Assembly: GCF_001619875.1 (NCBI RefSeq)
Contig: NZ_LRFC01000037.1
Span: forward strand, 62,001-126,000
Length of the DNA: 64,000 bases
Reading direction: 5' to 3'
Source of the DNA: Fictibacillus phosphorivorans
Lineage (GTDB): Bacteria; Bacillota; Bacilli; Bacillales; Fictibacillaceae
The translations under genes and the position numbers were made by a program. Under the pieces are notes generated by a model. The model did not search any database. It saw only the letters and a list, made by a program, of their open reading frames with translations, and was not told where the DNA came from. Each line of letters opens with the position of its first letter. The first letter of the stretch is position 1. Below, piece after piece: positions 34,778-42,395 of this stretch.

Positions 34778-35722
34778 TTAAAAGTCTTCTCTAAAATTTT
34801 TATTGCCCCCCATGAATACAGGAGAGCTTAAATGTTTAATGCGCTCCATAATTCTGAGAGCCTTCACTTCATCGAGGCCGCCTTTTTGCGAATAAGATAG
34901 GTGCTGCTGAAGCATGTCATAGTCACAATTGGATGTATACAAAGTTGGCAGCTTCTCCATCATTCGATATTGAAGGATAACTCCAATGATCTCATCTCTA
35001 ACCCAGTTGGTCATATTTTCGGCACCAATATCGTCCAACATTAATACAGGAACTGTTTTTAAAAGGTCCATTTTCGAATCAAAACTGCCATCAGAAAGTG
35101 AAGATTTCATCTCTCGCAGAAACTCCGGTGTATGAATGATTAAAGAATGAATTCCTTTTTCAGCTAACCCATTTGCAATGGCACCCAGCAAATACGTTTT
35201 ACCCACACCAAACTTTCCATAAAAATAAATGCCCTTTACCTGTTGGCCCGTACCTGCCATTTGGACAAACTCATACGCTTTTGAGATCGCATTCCGTCTT
35301 GTTTCATCGATACTATGTTTATACAAACGATCAAACCTGGCTTCTAAAATCTCTTTAGGAATAAAATAGCTTTTTATCAAAGACGTCATCGTCTTTTTCT
35401 GTTCATCATGAATTTTCAACTCGCACGGTTTGTACCTAAGTTCTACGGTTTGTCTGACTTTTGTCAGTTCCGATCGGTACCCTTGCATAAGGTTAGGACA
35501 TTTGTCTAAACCAGGGCAATTGCGGCAGGCATGTTGTTCGTTCTGAAAGGTATAAAAACTGGACAATAATTTTTCTGCGTGGACATCTGATATGTCAGGG
35601 TTTTCTCTTAAAAAACGCATGACACCCGGATCAGATAGAACTTGATGTTTCATTTGCTCATATCTCTCTTGAAACTTATCAAAACCCGGCATGTGTTTAA
35701 CAGATTCCTTTATAGATTCCAT
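34778..35722 (-). CDS. dnaI: Primosomal protein DnaI (helicase loader)
   Basis: AAA+ ATPase that loads the DnaC helicase at oriC and restart sites. The 314-residue protein has an N-terminal helicase-binding zinc domain (C66, C69, C75 in ACRNCPGLDKC, C100) and a C-terminal AAA+ domain with Walker A GKFGVGKT (168-175), Walker B VPVLMLDDIGAE and sensor TLYTSNCD. GGGGGG precedes the ATG. It is 13 bases after dnaB, as in B. subtilis. Confidence 0.96.
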   Translation of the reverse strand: MESIKESVKHMPGFDKFQERYEQMKHQVLSDPGVMRFLRENPDISDVHAEKLLSSFYTFQNEQHACRNCPGLDKCPNLMQGYRSELTKVRQTVELRYKPCELKIHDEQKKTMTSLIKSYFIPKEILEARFDRLYKHSIDETRRNAISKAYEFVQMAGTGQQVKGIYFYGKFGVGKTYLLGAIANGLAEKGIHSLIIHTPEFLREMKSSLSDGSFDSKMDLLKTVPVLMLDDIGAENMTNWVRDEIIGVILQYRMMEKLPTLYTSNCDYDMLQQHLSYSQKGGLDEVKALRIMERIKHLSSPVFMGGNKNFREDF

Positions 35723-35735
35723 GTTGTTCCCCCCT

Positions 35736-37118
35736 TTATTTCGAACTATTTAACAAGCTCTCTAGCCATTTGCGATTTTCATCTTCTGTAGAACTTGCAC
35801 TCGTTTCATCAGGCAGGCTCGTAGGCGTATCTTGTTTTAGCCAGTCTGGTACTGTTACGTTTGGTTTTTTGTTATCTCTATACGATTTAGAATTCGACTT
35901 TTTATCTTGCCATTCTTTATATTTTCGTTTTTCATCACGAGCAAGCGTCATAGCTTCTGTTACAGTTTGCGCTTTTTTACGAGCCCAATGTGATGCGATC
36001 CGTTCAATCAGTCCTTTTGCAAGTTTCATGTCATTCTCACATAACACATAATCCAAAAGAACATTTGTAACACCCGGTGATAAGTTTTGATCGAGCATAC
36101 AATAAGCAACTAGTTTTAAATCAACTTCCGAAGGTGTCGCACCCGAATAGTCTTCCAAAAGACGATAGGGTGACACTTCTTCAAAGTATTTAATGAGCTC
36201 TTCTTCCTTTGTTTGCGGCTGCATCCCATGCAGCGCCTTTAAGGGAACAGGTTGTGTTTTTAAAGCCAAAACTGGAAGCCCTTCTTCATGTTCAAAACGG
36301 TACCACTTTTGAATTTCTCTCCTTAAATTTTCCGCAGAGATTTCACCTGTTGAGTAATATACGTTTTGGATCTGCTTACTCATATCCATTGGCTGAAGTT
36401 GGTAGATATAAGCCAGTTTATAGATCGCTTCCTTCAATTTAGGAGTAAGAACCTCTTTCGGTACAATGAAAGCAGAAATCTGGTTCACCATCGCCTCAAA
36501 ATCAAAAGTTGACTCTCCTAGTACAACTTTCCCATGAATTCCTTTTTCATGTAAAGCGGCATCTTCTGGAAGCACATTTTCGGATATCTCGGCATAACTT
36601 TTTGAAGACATCTCAGAAGGATGCAGAGATGTAAACACATCGCTAAATGAAGCTGTTACATCTTTAAACTCCGATACATCCAATTGAGGAATATAGAATG
36701 ATTCTCTTACTTCCGTAAATTTCGCTTTTCCTAGTCGATTGAAAAGATAAATGCTTAAAAACCCATCTGTAAAAAAAGCATTCGGAGATAGAGGCTGTTG
36801 AAGCTCGTATATATATTCCCTTGCGCTCTCTCCATCCTTCTTATATGTTTTAAGCAGTCCGATCGCTTCTAATTTCTTTCTGCCGGATAAAATATCTTTT
36901 AATGAGAATTGAGTTACGTTCATAAGGTGCTGGTGTTTTTGTGTCTGCCGATTCATGTTTGCTTCAATCCACAATGTCATGTATAAACTGTGTGCAAAAG
37001 CACCAATCAACGGCTGATAAAGCATGGTGAGAACTTTGTGGTCTACTTCATGCAATACACCCTTGCACTGGACGGAATACGCATCCACGGGCACGACTTC
37101 CTGAAAATGTACCGTCAT
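35736..37118 (-). CDS. dnaB: Replication initiation and membrane attachment protein DnaB
   Basis: Essential Firmicute initiation protein that works with DnaD and DnaI to load the helicase (not the E. coli DnaB helicase). The 460-residue protein has an N-terminal winged-helix DDBH1 region (DHKVLTMLYQPLIGAFAHSLYMTLW) and a C-terminal DnaB_2 domain around YFEEVSPYRLLEDYSGATPSE ending in a basic tail. ATG at 37118, six bases after AAAGGGTG. An in-frame GTG three codons earlier is part of that ribosome site. Confidence 0.95.
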   Translation of the reverse strand: MTVHFQEVVPVDAYSVQCKGVLHEVDHKVLTMLYQPLIGAFAHSLYMTLWIEANMNRQTQKHQHLMNVTQFSLKDILSGRKKLEAIGLLKTYKKDGESAREYIYELQQPLSPNAFFTDGFLSIYLFNRLGKAKFTEVRESFYIPQLDVSEFKDVTASFSDVFTSLHPSEMSSKSYAEISENVLPEDAALHEKGIHGKVVLGESTFDFEAMVNQISAFIVPKEVLTPKLKEAIYKLAYIYQLQPMDMSKQIQNVYYSTGEISAENLRREIQKWYRFEHEEGLPVLALKTQPVPLKALHGMQPQTKEEELIKYFEEVSPYRLLEDYSGATPSEVDLKLVAYCMLDQNLSPGVTNVLLDYVLCENDMKLAKGLIERIASHWARKKAQTVTEAMTLARDEKRKYKEWQDKKSNSKSYRDNKKPNVTVPDWLKQDTPTSLPDETSASSTEDENRKWLESLLNSSK

Positions 37119-37151
37119 CGTTTTCACCCTTTTTATAGATTTAAGTTACAA

Positions 37152-37177
37152 AGCCGACGGATCGTTTTATCGTCGGC
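37152..37177. other. Hairpin upstream of dnaB
   Basis: Perfect seven-base arms GCCGACG/CGTCGGC around a loop, without a clean T run on the minus strand. It lies between the nrdR terminator and dnaB. It could be a leader structure. Confidence 0.4.
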
Positions 37178-37212
37178 CAAGATTACTGTTTCTGTTTATA
37201 AGATAAAGGAAA

Positions 37213-37254
37213 CAAAAAGAGCGTTACAGCAGTATTCCAGACGCTTTAACGCTC
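37213..37254 (-). terminator. nrdR terminator with stop codon in its stem
   Basis: Arms GAGCGTTA/TAACGCTC followed by TTTTTG on the minus strand. The nrdR TAA (37246-37248) is within the first arm. It implies nrdR and dnaB are at least partly separate transcripts. Confidence 0.8.
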
Positions 37255-37707
37255 CTCTTTTTTAATGAGTTCCTTAAGTTCCTGAATAAAAACGTTAATA
37301 TCTTTGAATTGACGATAAACCGATGCGAATCTTACGTAAGCAACTTCATCCGTTACAGATAAGTGTTCCATTACCTGTTCACCAACAGCGGTACTTGAGA
37401 TTTCAGATGCGCCTGAGTTTCGCAATTCTTTTTCTATGCTATCTACTATATTTTCAAGTGTTTCCAAGGGGACAGGTCTCTTTTCGCATGCTTTAATAAG
37501 CCCTCGAAGAATCTTTTCGCGGCTGAACTCTTCACGTTCTCCGCCTTTTTTAACAATGATAAGCGGTGTTTGTTCTACCGTTTCAAATGTAGTAAATCTA
37601 TAGCTGCAAGATTCACATTCCCTTCTGCGGCGAATGGACCTTCCGCTATGTACTGGTCTTGAATCAAGCACTTTTGTTCCGTTGTGCTGGCAAGTAGGAC
37701 ACCTCAT
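37246..37707 (-). CDS. nrdR: Transcriptional repressor NrdR
   Basis: Zinc-ribbon plus ATP-cone repressor of ribonucleotide reductase genes, sensing dATP/ATP. The 153-residue protein starts MRCPTC with zinc ligands C3, C6, C31 and C34, and the ATP-cone begins [21 protein letters not shown]. The ATG at 37707 follows GGGGATG by six bases. Upstream in-frame starts (TTG, ATG) sit inside that ribosome site. Confidence 0.96.
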   Translation of the reverse strand: MRCPTCQHNGTKVLDSRPVHSGRSIRRRRECESCSYRFTTFETVEQTPLIIVKKGGEREEFSREKILRGLIKACEKRPVPLETLENIVDSIEKELRNSGASEISSTAVGEQVMEHLSVTDEVAYVRFASVYRQFKDINVFIQELKELIKKEER

Positions 37708-37779
37708 TGTAATCATCCCCAAAAAATTTTCTATTCTATATCTATCTTAAAGAAAAGGGAGGAATGTGACAAGCTATTC

Positions 37780-38175
37780 CTACAATTTTTCAGCCATTGA
37801 CGTGCCAATAAACGTAAGCTTTTGTTTTAACATTTCATAAATACTCGTGATCAGTCTCTGATTATTGCCAAAATTAAAAGGAAGAGCAGATTCTGTTGAA
37901 ACATTCAGGTCTACAGCTGTTCGATTCGGCTTCACCGTTACAACACTTACAACAACAAACGCACTTTTTGGCTGTCTTACCTCAAACGTCACCTCTCCCC
38001 TTTCTTCTGAAAATCCAAGCTCCTGAAAATTGGTATCCTCATCTAAGATTTGTTTAAGGACTTTCATTACTTCATTCTTATTAGCTTTAAAGTAATGTGT
38101 TTTCAGCCTTTCGTCCACATGTTGTTCACTCGTTTCCGCATGGTTTTCCATAAGGTTTTGAAGTTTTCTAAACAT
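37780..38175 (-). CDS. Conserved Bacillaceae cytosolic protein of unknown function
   Basis: 131 residues from the ATG at 38175 (GGAGG seven bases upstream). No signal peptide or membrane segment. The start MFRKLQNLMENHAETSEQHV and the segment LKTHYFKANKNEVMKVLKQIL resemble, from memory, proteins labelled only 'cytosolic protein' in Bacillus genomes. The second half is beta-rich (EVTFEVRQPKSAFVVVSVVTVKP). It is flanked by the speD terminator and nrdR. I cannot assign a role. Confidence 0.75.
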   Translation of the reverse strand: MFRKLQNLMENHAETSEQHVDERLKTHYFKANKNEVMKVLKQILDEDTNFQELGFSEERGEVTFEVRQPKSAFVVVSVVTVKPNRTAVDLNVSTESALPFNFGNNQRLITSIYEMLKQKLTFIGTSMAEKL

Positions 38176-38231
38176 AGCAGTCCTCCAAAGCAACATAATT
38201 TGTATCGTATTATTCCCTATTTTGAGTGAAA

Positions 38232-38260
38232 TAAAAAAGAGGTGTGAAATCTCACACCTC
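38232..38260 (-). terminator. speD terminator
   Basis: Perfect stem GAGGTGTGA/TCACACCTC with T6 on the minus strand. Confidence 0.9.
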
Positions 38261-38279
38261 ACTTACATTCTGTTTTTAA

Positions 38280-38663
38280 TTATTGAGCAGTAACTTTTGA
38301 TTTGGCAACGGAAACTGGACCCATTCCACGAGGAACTTCCAAGTTTTCACGCTTCTTAGCGCCTAGTGCTTCTGAAATATAATCAGCAGCTACGTTAGGA
38401 TCAATTCGATCTCCACACGTATAAACATCAATACTTGCATAACCATGCTCAGGAAAACTGTGAATAGTTAGATGAGATTCAGAAATAATAACAACCCCAC
38501 TTACACCATGTGGAGCAAATTTATGAAAAGCAACCTCACGAATCTCTGCACCTGCTTTCAATGCAGCATCAACGAATGTCTCTTCGATAAATTTCATGTC
38601 ATTTAATTTTTCAGAATCACAACCCCATAACTCAGCAATTACGTGTCTTCCCATTGTATCCAT
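38280..38663 (-). CDS. speD: S-adenosylmethionine decarboxylase proenzyme
   Basis: Supplies the aminopropyl donor for spermidine. Starting at [15 protein letters not shown] (127 residues) it matches B. subtilis SpeD closely. Self-cleavage is expected between E62 and S63 in [17 protein letters not shown], with S63 becoming the pyruvoyl group, and H68 and C83 as catalytic residues. I take the ATG at 38663, nine bases after AGGGGG. An ATG two codons earlier is closer to it. It has its own promoter and a long leader, unlike the gapB-speD arrangement of B. subtilis. Confidence 0.95.
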   Translation of the reverse strand: MDTMGRHVIAELWGCDSEKLNDMKFIEETFVDAALKAGAEIREVAFHKFAPHGVSGVVIISESHLTIHSFPEHGYASIDVYTCGDRIDPNVAADYISEALGAKKRENLEVPRGMGPVSVAKSKVTAQ

Positions 38664-38804
38664 TAGCATAGTCCCCCTTTTAAAAATAATCATGCCTTCA
38701 AGCATGCGGTATTGAACATCTACCACGGGGGCAAGTTAGTCCAAAGAGGTCCTAACCCTTTAAGTAGCATTCAATGCCATTGTTTGCTTTATTTGAAGTT
38801 CACG
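38664..38804 (-). promoter_or_regulatory. Structured leader of speD
   Basis: About 140 bases lie between the promoter and speD. They hold a stem GTTAG/CTAAC (38735-38739 with 38752-38756) flanked by a G run (38727-38731) and CCC, and nearer the gene a hairpin CATGC/GCATG (38691-38706) followed on the minus strand by ATTATTTTTA. The latter could act as a weak terminator or mask translation. It is not a SAM riboswitch class that I recognise. Confidence 0.45.
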
Positions 38805-38810
38805 AATCAT

Positions 38811-38839
38811 AGTATACTTCTTTTAAAATTGATTTGCAA
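38811..38839 (-). promoter_or_regulatory. speD promoter
   Basis: TTGCAA (38834-38839) and TATACT (38811-38816) on the minus strand with a 17-base spacer. Confidence 0.7.
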
Positions 38840-38952
38840 TAAGTATAAGTAATTTTTTTTGAAGCAATTTTAGAAATAGATTCTTTAATCAGATTTTTTC
38901 TGGGTTAAAATCTAACATCTGCTATACATCGCACGCTTTCTTTTTAACAAGA

Positions 38953-38980
38953 CAAAAAAGCCGGAGACAATATCCCCGGC
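38953..38980 (-). terminator. gapB terminator
   Basis: Stem GCCGGGGA/TCTCCGGC with T6 on the minus strand. Confidence 0.88.
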
Positions 38981-39016
38981 CCTTCTCTATCATTTACTTT
39001 TTTTCAATTACTATTT

Positions 39017-40057
39017 TTATGATACTGAAACATTCTTTTCTTGAACAACCGTATTTAGTGCTAGGCTAACACGCTTTGCAAGATCTACCACACGGCAAGA
39101 ATATCCCCACTCATTATCATACCAAGCAAGAACTTTAACCTTATTCCCATCCATCACCATAGTCGACAAACCGTCTACGATTGAAGAGTTTTCATTTCCA
39201 TTATAATCGATCGAAACTAAAGGAAGATCGCTGTACCCAAGGATACCTTGCATAGACCCTTCAGCAGCTGACTGAAACGCATGATTTACTTGTTCTTTTG
39301 ATACTGGCGTCTTGAGTTCCACAACAACATCTACTAAAGAAACATTTGGAGTAGGAACACGAAGTGCCATACCATTTAGCTTCCCTTCTAAATGGGGAAG
39401 AACTTTCGCGATCGCTTTTGCTGCTCCAGTTGATGTTGGAATAATGGATGTTCCGCATGCACGAGCACGTCTTAAATCTTTATGTGGATTATCAATATTC
39501 TTTTGGTCATTTGTATAAGCATGAACCGTTGTCATCATACCAGATTGAACACCAAACTGATCATCAAGCACTTTAATTACTGGTGCTAAACAGTTTGTTG
39601 TACAAGATGCATTAGAAATAATGTGGTGTTCTGAAGAAATGTAATCGCTGTCATTTACACCCATAACAATCGTAATGTCTTCATTTTTTCCTGGTGCAGT
39701 AATGATGACTTTCTTTGCTCCTGCTTCTATATGAAGGCCTGCCGATTCTTTAGAAACGAATTTGCCTGTAGCTTCAATAACAATATCAATACCTAATGTT
39801 TCCCAAGGTAATTCGCGAGGATCACGGGAATTAACTAATAGAACTTTTTTTCCGTTAACAAAAAGGGCATCTTCCCCAGCGATTACGTCACCAGGATACG
39901 TTCCGTGTATAGAATCGTATTTAACCATGTGAGCAAGTGTTTCTGCTGGATAGCTGGCATTAACAGCTACAACCTCGAATTCATCGTTCTCCATCATTTT
40001 ACGGAAGACCATTCTTCCAATTCTCCCCAAGCCATTAATTGCAATTTTTGCTTTCAT
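39017..40057 (-). CDS. gapB: Glyceraldehyde-3-phosphate dehydrogenase, gluconeogenic GapB type
   Basis: Interconverts 1,3-bisphosphoglycerate and glyceraldehyde-3-phosphate; the GapB type is used in gluconeogenesis and prefers NADP. The 346-residue protein has GINGxGRIGR-type Rossmann start, catalytic ASCTTNCLAP (Cys152) and YDNEWGYSCRVVDL. The residue after the second strand is N33 (VAVNASYP), as in GapB, rather than the Asp of NAD-specific GapA. AGGAG precedes the ATG. A CcpN-type box overlaps the promoter. Confidence 0.94.
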   Translation of the reverse strand: MKAKIAINGLGRIGRMVFRKMMENDEFEVVAVNASYPAETLAHMVKYDSIHGTYPGDVIAGEDALFVNGKKVLLVNSRDPRELPWETLGIDIVIEATGKFVSKESAGLHIEAGAKKVIITAPGKNEDITIVMGVNDSDYISSEHHIISNASCTTNCLAPVIKVLDDQFGVQSGMMTTVHAYTNDQKNIDNPHKDLRRARACGTSIIPTSTGAAKAIAKVLPHLEGKLNGMALRVPTPNVSLVDVVVELKTPVSKEQVNHAFQSAAEGSMQGILGYSDLPLVSIDYNGNENSSIVDGLSTMVMDGNKVKVLAWYDNEWGYSCRVVDLAKRVSLALNTVVQEKNVSVS

Positions 40058-40108
40058 GAAGCTGCTCCTTCCAATGTGTTATACTCTTTATGGTATCTAT
40101 CTGTGATT

Positions 40109-40119
40109 AGTATATCATA
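40109..40119 (-). promoter_or_regulatory. CcpN-type operator overlapping the gapB -10
   Basis: Minus strand TATGATATACT fits the published CcpN consensus TRTGHYATAYW at all 11 positions, and includes the -10 TATACT. No good -35 is present, as is common for such promoters. Glycolytic repression of gapB would follow. The ccpN gene is not in the window. Confidence 0.7.
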
Positions 40120-40177
40120 ATTAACCTCAAAAAGAACATACATTTATTTAAAATAGGCTAAAAAGGGGCTTAAATAT

Positions 40178-40211
40178 TAAAAAACAGACCTTTTAAAATC
40201 ATGGTCTGTTT
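40178..40211 (-). terminator. coaE terminator overlapping the stop codon
   Basis: Stem AAACAGACC/GGTCTGTTT with TTTTAA on the minus strand. The coaE stop lies within the hairpin. Confidence 0.85.
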
Positions 40212-40795
40212 CTTGTATCATATAGAAGCTCTAAAATTTTACTCTCTAACTCTGTAAGAGATCCGTTATTCTCAATTACTATGTCTGCTAGTATCTTTTT
40301 TTCGTCGATTGGCATTTGTGACTGAATTCTAGATAATGCTTGCTGTTCAGTAAAGTCGTCTCTCAACATAAGACGCTCTAACTGTATTTCAGGTTTTGCA
40401 TATACGAGCCAGGTTCGATCCACCATGTGCGTAAGTTTACTCTCAAATAAGAGAGGAATATCCATTACGACTCGAGATTCACCTGATTTGAGATAGGATT
40501 CAGCTTGGAGCCGCATCTCTTTTCGAACAGCAGGATGAACAATATCGTTTAGCACGTTTCTTTGCACGCTATCATTAAAAATGATTTCTCCTAATCGTGC
40601 TCGATTTATAGTCTTGTCTTCACACAAGATATCTGCGCCAAAACTAGCGACAATTTTCGCATAAGCTTCTTTTCCTGGCATAACAACTTCCCTGGAAATA
40701 ATGTCAGCGTCTACTACAGGGATGCCTTGATTCCTTAAAATCTGACTGACAGTTGATTTCCCTGTTGCAATACCTCCTGTTAATCCGATTATCAA
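40199..40795 (-). CDS. coaE: Dephospho-CoA kinase
   Basis: Last step of coenzyme A synthesis. The P-loop IGLTGGIATGKST is at the N-terminus, followed by VVDADIISREVV, and the lid region RLMLRDDFTEQQALSRIQSQM. The start is a TTG (40795) seven bases after AGGAGG, giving 198 residues. The longer open frame upstream would enter ytaF. Confidence 0.94.
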   Translation of the reverse strand: MIIGLTGGIATGKSTVSQILRNQGIPVVDADIISREVVMPGKEAYAKIVASFGADILCEDKTINRARLGEIIFNDSVQRNVLNDIVHPAVRKEMRLQAESYLKSGESRVVMDIPLLFESKLTHMVDRTWLVYAKPEIQLERLMLRDDFTEQQALSRIQSQMPIDEKKILADIVIENNGSLTELESKILELLYDTRNRP

Positions 40796-40809
40796 TAGTT
40801 TTCCTCCTG

Positions 40810-41451
40810 CTACATTTTTAGTAGTCCCATTACAATCAATAATACACCTGGAAGAATGGATAAACCCTTCATCCAATTCGTTTTATTAAAAAAATATAAA
40901 CCTAGTGCCATACCACCCCATAAAAATAATGCACTCATCACAGCAATCGTAAACGTTGTTAGAAACGGTGATAAATCAATGAGTGCGGCCCCGATCCCTG
41001 CTCCAAAAGCATCAAGCGATAATGCTATTCCTAGCAGTACAGCTTCCAAGCCTGTTATCGAACCAGACTTATCAATATCAGCCATCACTGGTTTTTTCAG
41101 AATGTGTATGACGATACCTAAAGACTTAATTTCAAAAAGCACAATATTCTTAGGTTCTTTCTCAATGCCATCCATGTTCTCTTTCTCTGGTAAAAAAACC
41201 TGCCATAGAGAGTAAATTCCGATTCCTAAAAGAATTACGCCTCCCAATATCTCACCTGTTTTTGGCGAAATAAATTGTTCTAACGTAATACCGAGCAGCA
41301 TTGATAGCAAAAAGGTAACAGCTGAACAAATTGCAATGATCATTATAGAGCGAAAAGGAATTTTAATGGATTTCATTCCATACGTTAATCCGGCTCCAAA
41401 ACTGTCCAGGCTGACGGCTAGTGCCAGTAAAACAAATGAGTAAGCCACCAT
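40810..41451 (-). CDS. ytaF: Sporulation membrane protein YtaF (MntP-like)
   Basis: 213-residue membrane protein with six predicted spans in two related halves. The first has LALAVSLDSFGAGLTYGMKSI and the second GIALSLDAFGAGIGAALI, each with the SLDxFGAG motif of the MntP/YtaF family. MntP proteins export manganese; YtaF itself is associated with sporulation and its cargo is unknown. It precedes coaE as in B. subtilis. Confidence 0.9.
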   Translation of the reverse strand: MVAYSFVLLALAVSLDSFGAGLTYGMKSIKIPFRSIMIIAICSAVTFLLSMLLGITLEQFISPKTGEILGGVILLGIGIYSLWQVFLPEKENMDGIEKEPKNIVLFEIKSLGIVIHILKKPVMADIDKSGSITGLEAVLLGIALSLDAFGAGIGAALIDLSPFLTTFTIAVMSALFLWGGMALGLYFFNKTNWMKGLSILPGVLLIVMGLLKM

Positions 41452-41511
41452 GTTCCTGTACTCCTTTCAGTTAACGGTAAACGTAGTATATGAAAGGAGC
41501 AGTAAAATGGT

Positions 41512-42333
41512 TTATCGTTGACAAGACCTACAAATGTGAGTTCCTCTTCCGGCTACAACTAATCGTTCGATCTCAGTACCACATATACGGCACGCCTCAT
41601 TCTTCCTGCCGTATACAAATAATCTCAGCTGAAATCCTCCTGTTTCACCCATCGCATTCGTGTATGAACGTATGGAACTTCCACCGTGTTTAACCGATTC
41701 AGATAATATATCCGTTATTGCTATTTTTAATTTCTTTAACCGATGAAGTGATAATTCATTTGCTGGCGTCTCAGGATGTATCCCAGCTTGAAACAATACT
41801 TCATCCACATAAATATTCCCTAAACCAGCTAAAAGCGTCTGATCTAAGAGCACTGCTTTTATATTTCGTTTTCTGTTAGAAAATAACTTTTTCATGAGAG
41901 CTGCTGTTAAGGAGTCTGATAGCGGTTCTATTCCTAACGTCTTCAACGGTGCATGGCTTTCTTCTGTCCCTTTCGGATACAAGTGCATCGTACCAAACTT
42001 TCTTACATCACGATATCGAAGCTCTGTTCCATCCGTAAATTCAAAGACCACGTGTGTGTGCTTATCAGTAAGCCCATCCGTTTCAAACAAACCATATTTT
42101 CCCTCCATTCGGAGATGGGAAACTAAAGAATCTTCACTTAGATGGAATATTAAAAATTTCCCTCTTCGGTATACTTTTTCAAAGGTTTGTCCTTTAAGCT
42201 TCATTACAAATTCTTCTGTACCAGGATGTTTGATAATGTTATCCCAATAAATCTTTACATCTCTGATTACTTTGCCAGGCAAAAATTGATTCAGGGTATT
42301 TTTTACGTTTTCTACTTCAGGTAACTCAGGCAT
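41512..42333 (-). CDS. mutM: Formamidopyrimidine-DNA glycosylase
   Basis: Excises 8-oxoguanine and nicks the abasic site. The 273-residue protein starts MPELPEVE with the catalytic Pro2 and Glu3. It has GKFLIFHLSEDSLVSHLRMEG, GLGNIYVDEVLF and a C-terminal C4 zinc finger CRIC...CRSC with VAGRGTH. AAGGTGG precedes the ATG. It follows polA, as is usual. Confidence 0.96.
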   Translation of the reverse strand: MPELPEVENVKNTLNQFLPGKVIRDVKIYWDNIIKHPGTEEFVMKLKGQTFEKVYRRGKFLIFHLSEDSLVSHLRMEGKYGLFETDGLTDKHTHVVFEFTDGTELRYRDVRKFGTMHLYPKGTEESHAPLKTLGIEPLSDSLTAALMKKLFSNRKRNIKAVLLDQTLLAGLGNIYVDEVLFQAGIHPETPANELSLHRLKKLKIAITDILSESVKHGGSSIRSYTNAMGETGGFQLRLFVYGRKNEACRICGTEIERLVVAGRGTHICRSCQR

Positions 42334-42356
42334 CTATCCCACCACCTTTTATTAAG

Positions 42357-42390
42357 AAAAACAGCACCCCACCTTAATGAGGATGCTGTT
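42357..42390 (-). terminator. polA terminator
   Basis: Minus-strand arms AACAGCA/TGCTGTT with inner pairing of TCC and GGG, then TTTTTC. Confidence 0.78.
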
Positions 42391-42395
42391 TATTA

